Assembly: GCF_016545825.1 (NCBI RefSeq)
Contig: NC_052615.1
Location: forward strand, 36,729,516 to 36,793,515
Length of the DNA stretch: 64,000 bases
Source: Eucalyptus grandis
Taxonomy: Eukaryota > Streptophyta > Magnoliopsida > Myrtales > Myrtaceae
Reading direction: 5' to 3'
A program made the translations under genes and the position numbers. The notes beneath the pieces were generated by a model. The model saw only the letters and a list, made by a program, of their open reading frames with translations. It was not told the DNA's origin and did not search any database. Positions 51,646 to 62,484 of the stretch are shown here, one piece after another (the stretch's first letter is position 1; each line of letters opens with the position of its first letter).

Positions 51646-54600
51646 ATGGAGTCGGAGACAATCAAAGTTATGAATCAAGATATGGTCAAACTAGACCGGT
51701 TCGATGGGAACAATTTTGCTCGCTAGAGGGACAAGATGATATTCTTACTCACTGCTCGAAGATCTCCTACACATCTTGGATCCTAACTTTGCGCCTATAG
51801 AAGATCCTAAGCCTACTTTCGATGGAGGACAGCCAAGTGCGGAAGCCATTGAGAGGGTTAATAAGGAAAAGAAGAAACGTGTGAAGGATGAATTACTTTG
51901 TCGAGGACACATTCTGAACACACTCTTCGATCGTCTGTACGACTTATTCATTGAAATGAAGTCGGCCAGAGAAATTTGGAATGCACTGGAATTCAAGTAC
52001 AAAGCGGAGGAGCAAGGTACCAACAAATATCTAATTGCAAAGTATTTTGATTTCAAGTTTATTGATACTAAGCCCTTGCTGGAACAAGTCCATGAATTAC
52101 AAGTGATTGTGAATAAGATTCGTGCTGTCAAGATTGATATTCCAGAAGCTTTTCAAGTTGGAGCAATTATTGCAAAATTGCCTCAAAGTTGGAAAGACTA
52201 TGGAAAAAGGCTGATTCACAAGTCGGAGGACTTTCTTTGGAGCAAATATAGAAACATCTTCGCATTGAGGAAGAGTCACGTTTACGTGATAATTCTGTTT
52301 TGTACAATTCCAAGGTGAATTTTGTGGATAAAAAACGGAAACTCGGCCAGAACTTCAAAGTAAAAAGCGGGGGGCATAAATTCAAGAGAACACAAAAGAA
52401 GCAAAAAGGTTGCTGTTTTGTTTGTGGCAAACAGGGACACTATGCCAATGATTGCATTCACTGCAAGAGCATTTCAAAGGACAAGAACATTCCGGTGGTG
52501 AAAGCGGATGCAAATCTGGTTGAAGAAAATTATGTAGCCATGATTTCGAACATGTTTTCGAACATGGAAATTTCTGAAATCAATGATGCGATGGCTATGG
52601 TTTCTGAAATTAATTCTACCACTGTCCAATCCGGTTGGTAGATAGATTCTGGAGCAACAGTTCATGTGTGCAAGGACAAGTACATGTTCAAGCAATTTGA
52701 AGAGATTATTGACTCAAATGTTCAAGAGGTCCTGATGGCGAATAATGCTCTTGCAAAGGTTGTTGGAAAAGGCACGGTGGAGATAGACTTCACTTATGGA
52801 AAGAAGATAACTCTTCTTAATGTGTTATTTATACCCGAAATTAGGAAGAACCTAGTTTCTATTGATTTACTTTGTAAAAGGGGGTTTCGGGTTTTGTTTG
52901 AATCCGACAAGGTTATCTTGTCGAAAAATGGGCTGTTTGTTGGGAAGGGTTATGCCAATGATGTCATGTATCAATTGAGTATCAATAATAATATTTCTAG
53001 TTCTGCTTATATTGTCGAGTTTTTAATTTTATGGCATAGTAGGTTGACACATATAAATTTTCGTTATTTGAAGAATATGAAAAAATTAGACTTGCTAAAT
53101 TTTAATGGCGAATTTGATAAATGTGAAATATGTGCTAAGTCAAAACTTACTAAGAAGCCATTTCCTAGTGTTAAAAGAAATTTGAATTTATTGGATTTGG
53201 TTCATAGTGATATATGTGAATTTAATGGTATGCTAACGCGTGGAGGTAAAATGTATTTTATTACCTTTGTGGATGATTGTAGTAGGTTCTTATATGTTTA
53301 TCTCATGAGATCGAAGGATGAAACATTTACCATGTTTAAGAAATATAAAGCTGAAGTAGAGAATCAATTAGAAAAGAAAATCAAAGTTCTACAATCAGAT
53401 AGAGGTGGAGAATATTTCTTAAATGAATTCTCTTCATTTTGTGAAGAACATGGTATTATTCATCAAGCTTCAGCACCATATACTCCACAACAAAATAGTT
53501 TAGCTGAAAGGAAAAATCGATCTCTTGGAGAAATGGTTAATTGTATGCTTTCAAATTCAAATCTACCAATTAATCTTTGGGGAGAAGCATTACTTACTGC
53601 ATGCTATATTCATAATAGAATACCTTCCAAGAAAAATGACATAACCCCTTATGAAATATGGAAAGGTAGAAAGCCAAATTTGTCATATCTTAAAGTGTGG
53701 GGGTGTTTAGCATACTACCGAGCTCTAGATCCTAAGAGAACAAAGCTTGGTCCTAGAGCTATCAAAAGTGTTTTCGTAGGGTATGCTGAAAATAGTAAAG
53801 CTTATAGGCTTCTTGATTTAGAGTCTAATGTCATAGTAGAATCGAGAGACGTCGAATTCTTTGAGAATAAATGTTTTACAAGTTCTGAAATGATTGAAAA
53901 TAATTCAAGATCTATGGAAACTTAAAGTGATTTTCAAGAGAAAGAAATGAATGATTCTAAAGACATGATTGAACTAAGGAGAAGTACTAGAGCTAGGAAA
54001 ATAAAAGACTTAGGTCCTGATTTTATTACTCATGTTTTTCTTGTTGAAGGAGATGTAGATAATAATGTGGTAAATAAATACCCTTTAGTGTTAAATTTAG
54101 AAGATGATCCTAGAAGCTTTGATGATGCTATGTCTTCTAGAGATACTTCTTTTTGGAAAGAAGCTGTGAATAATGAAATAGACTCAATTATGTTCAATAA
54201 TACTTGGGTATTAGTAGATTTACCGAAAGAATCAAAACCTATTGGATGCAAATGGGTTTTTAGAAGAAAATATCATTCTGATGGTTCTATTCAAGCTTTT
54301 AAAGCTAGGCTTGTAGTTAAGGGATATAGACAAAAAGAACGAATAGATTATTTTGATACATATGCTCCTGTTGTACGTACAACTTCCATTCGAGTTCTTT
54401 TTGCTCTAGCTTCCATTTATGATCTTTATGTTCATCAAATGGATGTTAAAACTACTTTCTTAAATGGAGACTTAAATGAGGAGATTTAAATGGAACAACC
54501 GGAGGGTTTTGTTCTTCCTGGAAATGAAATAAAAGTATGTAAATTGATTAAGTCTCTTTATGGACTTAAGCAAGTTCCTAAGCAGTGGCATGAAAAGTTT

Positions 54601-55646
54601 AATTCGGTCATATTGTCAAATTGTTTCATCAATAATAGTGCCGATAGGTGTATATACTCTAAATTCACTAAAGACTATGGTGTCTTAGTGTGCTTGTATG
54701 TTGATGAGATGCTTATCTTTGGAACGAATATGACTGGAGTTAATGAGACTAAGAAGTATCTAACTTCCATGTTTAAAATGAAGGATTTGGGTGAAGTAGA
54801 TACTATCTTAGGTATTAAAGTTAAGAAAAATAGTGGGGGTTACTCTTTAAGCCAATGTAGTTATGTTGAAAATTATTAAATAAATTTCAACATCTTGGTT
54901 TTAAAGAAATAAGTACTCCATTTGATTCCAGTATTAAATTAAATTATAATACTGGTAGAGCGGTGGCACAACTAAAATATGCAAGTGCTATAGGGTCTTT
55001 AATGTATGCGATGCATTTTACTAGACCCGATATTGCTTATTCTGTATGCAAGTTGAGTAGGTATACTAGTAATCCAAGTACAGAACATTGGAGAGCTATT
55101 ACTAGAATTTTTGGTTATCTTAAGAGAACTAAAAATTTAGGATTGTTCTACGATAATTATCCGGCTATATTAGAAGGATACACTGATGCTAGTTGGATTA
55201 CAAATGTGGGAGATGAGCGTTCCACTTCTGGATGGATCTTCACACTAGCTAGAGGTACTGTATCTTGAGCGAGTAAGAAACATACATGTATAACTCACTC
55301 AACAATGGAATTTGAATTTATTACTTTGGCAGCAGTTGGGAAAGAGGCTGAATGGATTAGAAATTTGTTGTTGGATATCAAATTATGGCCTAATCCTATG
55401 CCTCCTATTTCTATCCACTGTGATAGTCAGGCCACTTTGGCAAGAGCCTATAGTAGCACCTATAATGGTAAGTTTAGACACATTAGTCTAAGACATGAAT
55501 ATGTGAGACAATTGATTAAAGATGGTACCATAATAATTGTCTATGTGAGGTCAAGTAAAAATCTTGCCGATCCTTTGACAAAGGCTTTACCAAGACATAT
55601 GATAATAACGACCTCACAAGAAATGGGGCTGAAACCCTTTAATTGA
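51646..55646 (+). pseudogene. copia gag-pol polyprotein, multiply disabled
   Basis: Reads from the ATG at 51646 through gag (UBN2-type), zinc knuckle CX2CX4HX4C (52414-52455), protease DSGAT (52645-52659), integrase with its HSDI and QSDRGGEY aspartates and AERKN glutamate (53190-53520), reverse transcriptase (about 54150-54880) and RNase H (55170-55640), ending at 55646. Disruptions seen: TAG at 51724; a frame slip between there and 51776; a slip near 52230 and TAG at 52249; TAG at 52639 (TGGTGG expected); TAA at 53923; TAA at 54487; a 1-bp loss near 54877; TGA at 55266. The catalytic box reads YVDE (54697-54708) instead of YVDD. It cannot encode a working polyprotein. Confidence 0.93.
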
Positions 55647-56210
55647 AATCACCAATAATGGTAACCCGACCTTTTTCTAGAACATCACTAGTTACAAGGT
55701 TTAATGGGTAAGAACAAGTTATTGAATGTGATTGTTTGATACTGACATAGCCCTGATATGAGAAGTCGGTATTGTCTGCATTACGTTTGTAGGCTGAATT
55801 GAATTCTTAATGAAGTATGATACAAGTTTGTAGTGTGTTGATAGTAACAGAAACACATGGTAGATACTTCACCTATATGAGCTTAGAAGTGGTGCCGCTT
55901 CTTACGAAAGTGAGGGTTGCTTTCTAGAGAACTCATGAAACTGGATCAAGCACAAGGCCATAATAGTGCGGAGTAATATAGAACTTCTCACTAAAACAAA
56001 AGGTTAGTGTATGTGTGATATGTCCGGTTCTATTACATAAAAGTACAAATTTAAAGCCGAGCTACTTGTCACTTTGATAGAGCTTTGATATACTTGCACT
56101 AAGTAAAGATTTAACTCGAAAGAGACCTTTATGTATGTATATTAATCTTACTGAAATTTTGGCTGTATGGTTTTTAAAAACTTTAATTTTGAAATCCTTG
56201 TTTTACAAAC

Positions 56211-56222
56211 AAAGTGGGGGAT
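56211..56222 (+). other. Polypurine tract of the copia element
   Basis: AAAGTGGGGGAT immediately before the 3' LTR, the usual position and form in plant copia elements. Confidence 0.88.
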
Positions 56223-57061
56223 TGTTGGAGGTTTGTTTGTTAAAACAAACATAGAGTTTTCTTTGTCCCACATAGGAAAAGTGGGAGGGAGTGGACTAAT
56301 TTAAAAGTGCAGGTTTTTCTTTTTGTAGTTAAAGGAGTGATTGGGTGGGGTTAGACCCCACCATACCCGCGTGCGGGTGTGCGATTAGCACTTTGCACGC
56401 CTGCGCACCCGTGGTTTAATTAACACTAATCCCTTTGTTATTTATTCTAATTTTTTATTTCTTTGTTATTAATTTTTTAGTAAACTCAAAGGTTGTCTTA
56501 TATTTTGAGAATTTCGGAAATAAAATATATAAAATGAAAATTCGAAATTAAATAAAAAAATTAATTAATTAATTATTCCGAATTTTGTTTGTGTCTTTTC
56601 AAGACAACATTTGGAAAATTACTTATTCGGTTTTAACTTTCCCGAAGGGTTGCAATTGTTCGTTTTTCGACTTCTTTCGAAGAGTCGCATTTGTTTATCA
56701 TAATAATTTTCTAAAGACGTGTTTGTTCGCAATTTTCATGAAGAGTTGCAAGACTGTTTCATATATATACTTGTCATTTTCAGAAAGAAAAAATGTGGTC
56801 ATTTTCGAGTCTTCTTTCTGAAAAACAGTGGCCAATTTTTCGATTGTTTCTTAGAAAGACTCTGGAGAAATACTTGAATTGCTATCTAGTATTCTCATCC
56901 GAGACTTTATTGTATCCTAGAGGATTTTTGCCGGTGACCATTAACAACGTTGTGGAGCAAATAAATCCTTAAAGAAAGTGATATCACGCCTCAAAGTCCG
57001 AGTTGTTTTACTAATCCGATTTCATTGTACTACCCAATTTCGGAGCCATATTTTTACAACA
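56223..57061 (+). repeat. 3' LTR of the copia element
   Basis: 839 bp. The 13-bp shortfall against the 5' LTR is explained by one deletion between two GATTA direct repeats near 56385, a short-homology event after insertion. Confidence 0.95.
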
Positions 57062-58037
57062 GACGAGTGACTTGGCCACGCTTAGAGCTCGCGTAAGACT
57101 ACTCATGTCCCGTCTCTTGAGCTCGAGAAGTGCCAATGGCTTCAATCCATCCATGAACGCTCCGAGAGCCTCCTCTTCGCTTAGGTTGCGAATCTGGAGT
57201 TTGAGCTTGGTGAATTCCTTCACGTACTCTCGGATCGCGCCTCTTTGCTCGAGGCGATGGAGCTTGCTACGGGCTTCTTGTTGAGCGAACTCGGGGAAAA
57301 AGTAGTCCCGGAACTCTCTCACGAAGTCGTCCCATGTGCACACGGGATCGGCGCCGCGTCTAACCTCATCACACCTATTGCACCACCAAAGCATCGCCGT
57401 ATCAGACAAGAACATGGAAGCGGTTCATACCTTGGTCGACTCGTCGTGTATGTTGACGGCGCCGAAGTATTGCTCCATGCTCCAGACGAAGTTGTCCACC
57501 TCCTTGGCGGATCGTTCGCCTTTGAACTCTTTCGGCTTTGGCACCTCAATTTTGGGCACCGCTTGGGTAGGCACAGCACCGTTGGTGATGCTCAGTTTGC
57601 ACAGGGCGAGCTCGGTCTTGAGCTCTTGGATCTCCGCCTTCATGGCTTCGATCTCGTCCCTACGTGGAGCTTCTTCCTCAACCACTTGGACACGCTCCTT
57701 CAACACATCGATCGATGCTTCGAGGGCTTCGTCCTTGTCGTGTAAGGGCGTGGTAGCTTCGTTGAGGCCGGTCGTAAAGTCTTCACGGAGTGAACTCTCA
57801 ACCTCCATGATCCGGTCTCGCACATCGTCAAGACCTTCCATGAGTTCGAGCACGGCGCTCCGGACCTTCCCGATCTTCTCATCGAACGCAGCTACGACAT
57901 CCATCGAGGCATCTCTTTTCTTTGCTCGGCCACGGGTCTCCTTGACTTGCGCGGCCTCTCCATCCATGACAGCTTCTTGGCTCGACATTCCTTCGAACAG
58001 TTGGTGCTCCTTGGTCTCTCGAACGGATCTCTCTTTT

Positions 58038-58049
58038 GCTCTGATACCA
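58038..58049 (-). other. Primer binding site for initiator methionine tRNA
   Basis: The minus strand reads TGGTATCAGAGC two bases after the 5' LTR, the standard plant primer site complementary to the 3' end of initiator methionine tRNA. It fixes the element's orientation and its LTR boundary. Confidence 0.93.
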
Positions 58050-58051
58050 CT

Positions 58052-58542
58052 TGTCACGGGCCGATCGATTGGGATCGTGACCGCGCGGCGACTCGAGCAA
58101 CTTTGGATCACCCAAGCCAAGCCTTGCTCGATCGAATGCCTACCCGCTCACTTACCCGAATCGTTGAGAGAGAAAGTTAGAGAGAGGAGCTCTGAAAGGA
58201 AAGGAAAGCTTTGATATTTCTGAAATGGATTGGATTTGATGATTACAAATGAAGGAGGACACCTCTTTTATAGTTGAGGGCCTCGGCTTACAACCGTTGA
58301 TCTACTTTTCATCTAGCGGGCGAGATCGCACCGCCTCAACTACCGACATAATGTCAACTACCGTCTACCGACATAAATAATGGAATAGAAATCTAGAATA
58401 TTACTCAATGACGGTATCACCCGCCCTTGGAACCTTCGGGGAGAAGACTTGGTGGGAATCCGAGTGAGAGCAGGAGGTTCACGGGCGAGTTGGGGTCAAC
58501 TCTGGGGAACCTCGCGGGTCGACTCTCTTTAGGCCCGTGACA
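58052..58542 (-). repeat. 5' LTR of the gag-protease element
   Basis: 491 bp, beginning TGTCACGGGCC and ending GGCCCGTGACA, which are inverted copies of each other. Followed on the minus strand by two bases and the primer binding site. Confidence 0.93.
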
Positions 58543-59306
58543 TTCGTGGGTCTATCGAAGCTTCTAACCACTAGTTAACTTGCGCATTGTCTTCCATTTT
58601 ATCTCCACGAGTATGACCGAGACTATATGAACTATTCACCTTCTCATGGTACCTTTAAGTCCTCATGAACTTCCTATCCTCTAACTTGTTCACCTCCATG
58701 AAGGTCTATCCAGACATCATTAGTCTTTCACTTCACACTTCATGTTCTATCGGTCGTGATAAATCGTTCCTTACATTTATTCAACCTGAGATAAGACAAC
58801 ATATGTAGTTATTTACGATTGATACAGATATATGATTTTGTCAACTTCAAAATATAATAGGAGGTTTTCCTAACATACATGACCTTAGCCATGGAGGAGC
58901 TCCATGGCCCGATATAGGGCTCTTCCATGGCTAAGCTCAACTTGACAGCCATGGAGCTTAATAGCAATGAGATTAAAACTGTAATGTGTTGTGGTTAGTG
59001 ATATAATCTAGAGGGGGTTGAATAGGTTATGCAACAAAATTGACAACCATTTGCAAAAATAAGTAGAAATGAGTTTTTATGTCTGGAACCAAACTGGATA
59101 CGAGCATAAACTTTTTGGGCATTACTTCTATCAAATAAAAAAACAACAGATAATGAGAAATAGAAAAAAAGTTGTGTGCAGATTTATAATGGTTCGACTT
59201 GGGATAAATTCATGTCCACTCTCTCAGACTAACAGCCACCAACAAGCTGGATTCCGCTAGTAATCCTTGAGTAGATACAAGAATAGTTTGCTTCTATTTC
59301 TACCTA

Positions 59307-60083
59307 GGGATGATTGGTTTGAGGGTGGATGGTTCCCAACCTAGAATTAGGAAACTCCCATTAAGAACCGGTTCCGAAATTGGAATTAAAAACCACTCGT
59401 TAGTTACATGGACTCACGCGAACCGGTCTAATTTCCGAGTGGGTCTATAGAATGGATTGAAATGCCCCCAACAAATTCATGCAGTTATCTATCCAAAGCG
59501 GAGTAGTTTACCTTCCTTTTCCGTGATCTATTCCACCACCATACTTGACCCCCTTAGATCATCAAAGACAAGGATTGATTTGGGAAAAATATTTGGATTG
59601 TGGGAATGTGGTTAGATGGTGCTCCTGTTAATAATGGCAAAGAAGTAAAACTCAATAGCAAGATTGTCCCTTTGAGAAAAGGTAAAAAAAAAAAATTGGA
59701 GAAGCCAACGAAAGGAAAGTGCCATGGAATGTTGGTAGAAAACACAGAGAAGGTAACTCTCTTTTTTAGAAATCCCAAACCTTCTTATAATGGAGTCTTA
59801 GGAGTTTAGCACCTCCTACACTGTGCAAAGACTCAAAAGCGAATTAAGCAGAGGACATTACTTGATATATGCAAACACTAAACATAACTAAGGAGATCAA
59901 AGCTTAGCCCTTAAAGTTGGAAATCCCTATTTCTTTCGGAAGAGGTGTGAGACTTGAGAGCGAGCAATGAGGTCAGAGGCAAAATGCGATTGAAAGCGAG
60001 AGTGACAAAAAGGAGCGATGAGAGTGAAGGCGATCTAGAGCGAGAGTGAGAAAGGGATCAATGAGACTGGAGGTCACTAAGAG

Positions 60084-60172
<89 letters not shown>

Positions 60173-60480
60173 AGGTCGTGAGATGAGTTAGGTGAGAGAT
60201 AGAGAGAGACAAAGAGGAAACTAGGTTTTGGTTTGAAAAGTTAAAACATAAAAAATTAAAAAAATGTGTGTGCGTGTGCGTATGGGGTGTGTGTGTGTGT
60301 GTGTGAATCTTATCCAAGTGAGCAGTTCTACACTTGTAATTGGGAATTGGGTCGGTACTCACTAGTTCTAGTAAATTAGAACCGGAAACCAGACCAATCC
60401 CCATAGAAACCATTGATTTGGGCCGATTCGATTTTGTTTTGGGCGGTCCGGATGGTTCTTGGTTCTTTTGTACATCTCTA
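59307..60480. mobile_element. hAT-like non-autonomous element 1, 1174 bp
   Basis: The left end TAGGGATGATT and the reverse complement of the right end, TAGAGATGTACAA, are short inverted repeats of the TAGGG type. The flanks TTTCTACC (59299-59306) and CTTCTACC (60481-60488) match at 7 of 8, fitting an 8-bp hAT target duplication. The interior has AACCGGTTCC words, a long (GA)n at about 60086-60167 and (GT)n at 60288-60305. No transposase. Confidence 0.78.
60086..60167. repeat. (GA)n microsatellite
   Basis: About 40 uninterrupted GA units inside hAT-like element 1. The serine/leucine-repeat ORF on the other strand is an artefact of it. Confidence 0.97.
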
Positions 60481-60512
60481 CTTCTACCTGAAGCTTAGTA
60501 GATCACACCAAC

Positions 60513-61517
60513 TAAGGGTGAGCATGGTCCGGGTTGGGCCGGTCCGCCCTCTAGCCCTAGGACCAACCCGCATAGTGCTGGTCCTCAATTTTTGGGATCG
60601 AGGACCGGACCAACCCAATGGGTTCGGTCCGGTCCAGTTCCAAGATCAACTTAGGACTAATCGATAATTTTTTATTTCATTTTTTATACTCCTTAAAAAA
60701 AAGATTGAGGACCAAACCGACCCAATGGGTTCAGTCCAATTTCAAGGTTAACCTATGACCAATCAATCATTTTTTATTTCATTTTTTGTACTCCTTAAAA
60801 AGTGATTGAGGACCGAATTGACCCAATGGATTCGGTTCGATTTCAGGGTCAACCCAGGACCAACCAATAATTTTTTATTTCATTTTTTGTACTCCTTAAA
60901 AGGGCAACCGAGGACTATACCGATCTAATGGGTTCAATGATGAGTGAGGTCAGCTAAGAAAGGCAAGTGGTGAGAGTCAAGTGGGGTGAGCATCAATGTC
61001 GAGTGGGAAGCAACAAGCCAAGCAAGCATTGAGCATCGAGCGTCACAAGTGACCCAAAACGAGTGAGGCGAGTGTTAAGTGGTGAGCAGAGAAGTTGTTT
61101 ATTTCGATTTTGGGAAATTGAAGACCAAGAGGACAAATAAGACAGAAGTGAACGAATACTAGAGGATGATGCCATAAAGAGCTGTTAATGCCTTTTTGGA
61201 CGCCGTGAGGACTCCTCACAAAAACATTTTCCTTCTCGGTAAATTATGTCTATTGACACTGTAAAATACATTAAAAATCTAAGTTATTAAAGAATAATGT
61301 AAAATTACTTGAACTCCTCACTAAAGAGTTATTTAATACTGTTGACGCCGTTTATTTTAAGGTTTTCTCAGGACCAAGAACCAACCCACACAGTGCTGGT
61401 CTAGGAATTCTGGGACCAAGGACCAACCTAATTTCCCTGGAAACCGAACTAGGACCGACAGGGTTGGGCTGATCCAGGGTTGGTTCAGGGTTGACCCTAG
61501 ACCGATGCTCACCCCTA
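60513..61517. mobile_element. hAT-like non-autonomous element 2, 1005 bp
   Basis: The left end TAAGGGTGAGCATGGTCC and the reverse complement of the right end, TAGGGGTGAGCATCGGTC, form a good inverted repeat. A perfect 8-bp target duplication ACACCAAC flanks it (60505-60512 and 61518-61525). It contains about three tandem units of 101-107 bp, starting near 60600, 60707, 60808 and 60910, each with GAGGACC and TTTTTTATTTCATTTTT. No transposase. Confidence 0.88.
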
Positions 61518-62026
61518 ACACCAACAATCTTAAGCACTACTACAATATTCGTACCCTTCTCAAAAGAGATTACAATCAATGTAAACACTCTTTGAAACTT
61601 GCTCATAATATGTAACAAAAGATAAAGTTGTTCTTATTTTATAGTTCTTGAGTATTTACATTGGCTTGTGTTTGATCTTATCATAGTCTTCAATCTCCAA
61701 AGTAGTCGTTGGATAATCTTTAAGATGATCAATTTAGCCGTTGAAGATAAACAATCAGATCACCAGAGATCTAATTATCCATACAATCAAATAGAATTCC
61801 TATATAATTTAAGTGACACAATAAAAGCATACAACTCTTAAGTGAAAGAACTCCAAGAATATCGTTTCTATGAATATAGTGGCCGTATTAGGAAATAATC
61901 ATTTTTGCCAATTGATTGATAATTGGTTGGATTCTTCTTCAAGCAATCCTCTAGATTTCCAATCTTGTGCTTGCTGTTAAATCTTTTGACCTACAAGTTA
62001 AGTCAAAGGAATAGCTGGGTCTTTTT

Positions 62027-62484
62027 TAGGGGTGTGCAACCAAATCGGATTACCCGAGAACAAGACCTATAGGTCCAGTAACCGATTTCCATCTGAGAAC
62101 AGGTTCCAAGTCAATACTCACCTTGGAACTAGACCGGACCATCCTGTTTTGGAACCCGTTTCAAAATTAGTTTTGTAAGCTAAAAATCAAAGATCCTAAT
62201 TTCTTTTTCCTCTAAATTCTAATCTTAGCACTCTTTCATCCTTTGTCATTCCTCAAAACTCCTTGCTACTCCTTGTAAAAAAAATGAATCAAACAAAGGA
62301 ACAAAAAAATAAAACAAGTTCTTGGATAGACCTTAGAACCAGACCGAAAAAATAGGATGGGTTCCAGAACTAGTTTCAGGAAAACAGGATAGGTTTCAGG
62401 TCCAAAAATTGAGAGTTGGTTATAATAAGGTAGGTTCTAGGTTCCAACTCTAGAACCTACTCACTCTAGAACGGATCATCCCTA
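62027..62484. mobile_element. hAT-like non-autonomous element 3, 458 bp
   Basis: The left end TAGGGGTGTGC and the reverse complement of the right end, TAGGGATGATC, with a perfect 8-bp target duplication GTCTTTTT (62019-62026 and 62485-62492). The interior is rich in degenerate GGTTCC/GAACC words, as in elements 1 and 2. Confidence 0.88.

Larger units (their letters stand above)
50770..57061 (+). mobile_element. Ty1/copia LTR retrotransposon inserted in the gag gene
   Basis: 6292 bp with direct LTRs, TGTTGG at the left and ACAACA at the right of each LTR. The flanking 5-bp target duplication is GACGA on both sides (50765-50769 and 57062-57066) and is perfect. The order of domains gag, protease, integrase, reverse transcriptase, RNase H defines Ty1/copia. 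About 26 substitutions between the LTRs were counted by eye (about 3%), plus one 13-bp deletion in the 3' LTR. The host element's LTRs differ about twice as much, so the nesting order and ages agree. Confidence 0.96.
49499..57988 (-). pseudogene. gag-protease polyprotein gene, split by a copia insertion
   Basis: The frame runs from the first ATG after the primer site (57988) to 57065, is interrupted by the copia element, and resumes at 50769 to a stop at 49499. The frame is preserved across the insertion, so the gene was open there before the hit. It spans about 730 codons. In order: a coiled-coil-like charged N-terminus, a plant retrotransposon gag domain (WSMEQYF near 57475, FLSDTAMLWW near 57400, DFVREFRDYFFPEF), a CX2CX3HX4C zinc knuckle (50516-50554), and a retropepsin-like domain (50320-50000) with motif DTSAS at 50291-50305. 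Two defects are seen. An in-frame TGA at 57425-57427 fits a CGA-to-TGA change. The protease signature has Ser where Gly is usual (DTG/DSG). The last 46 or so codons lie inside the 3' LTR. Confidence 0.88.
49146..58542 (-). mobile_element. Non-autonomous LTR retrotransposon carrying only gag and protease (TR-GAG-like)
   Basis: Read on the minus strand the parts are in canonical order: 5' LTR 58052-58542, primer binding site 58038-58049, gag-protease frame, polypurine tract 49637-49650 and 3' LTR 49146-49636. Both LTRs are 491 bp and bounded by an 11-bp perfect inverted repeat, TGTCACGGGCC/GGCCCGTGACA (two changes in the 3' LTR copy). After subtracting the inserted copia element the interior is about 2.1 kb. 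It has no reverse transcriptase, RNase H or integrase, so it must have been mobilised by another Ty3/gypsy-type element. About 30 differences between LTRs were counted by eye (about 6%). No perfect target duplication was found. Confidence 0.9.
48300..58875. repeat. Dispersed repeat copy A, split by the nested retrotransposons
   Basis: Matches copy B (59010-63105) in several ordered blocks: 'ACTAACAGCCAC(A/C)AACA' with 'TGGATTCC' at 48530 and 59226; 'TAGATCACAC' at 48622 and 60498; the 'ACAATCAATG' block at 48684 and 61571; 'TTAATTTAGCCATTGAA' at 48866 and its counterpart at 61729; and 'GACTATATGAACTATTCACC' at 58622 with its counterpart at 62637. The retrotransposon sits between AGCAATG (before 49146) and TTCGTGGG (after 58542). 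In copy B the joined text reads AGCAATTCATGG. The class of this repeat is unknown; it looks like retroelement terminal DNA. Confidence 0.72.

Noticed and set aside
49141..58547. A perfect target duplication for the gag-protease element
   Set aside because: The flanks read CAATG and TTCGT. Comparison with repeat B suggests a decayed site, but no exact duplication can be claimed.
59973..60413. 146-aa ORF rich in Ser-Leu
   Set aside because: Translation of the (GA)n and (GT)n microsatellites in hAT-like element 1.
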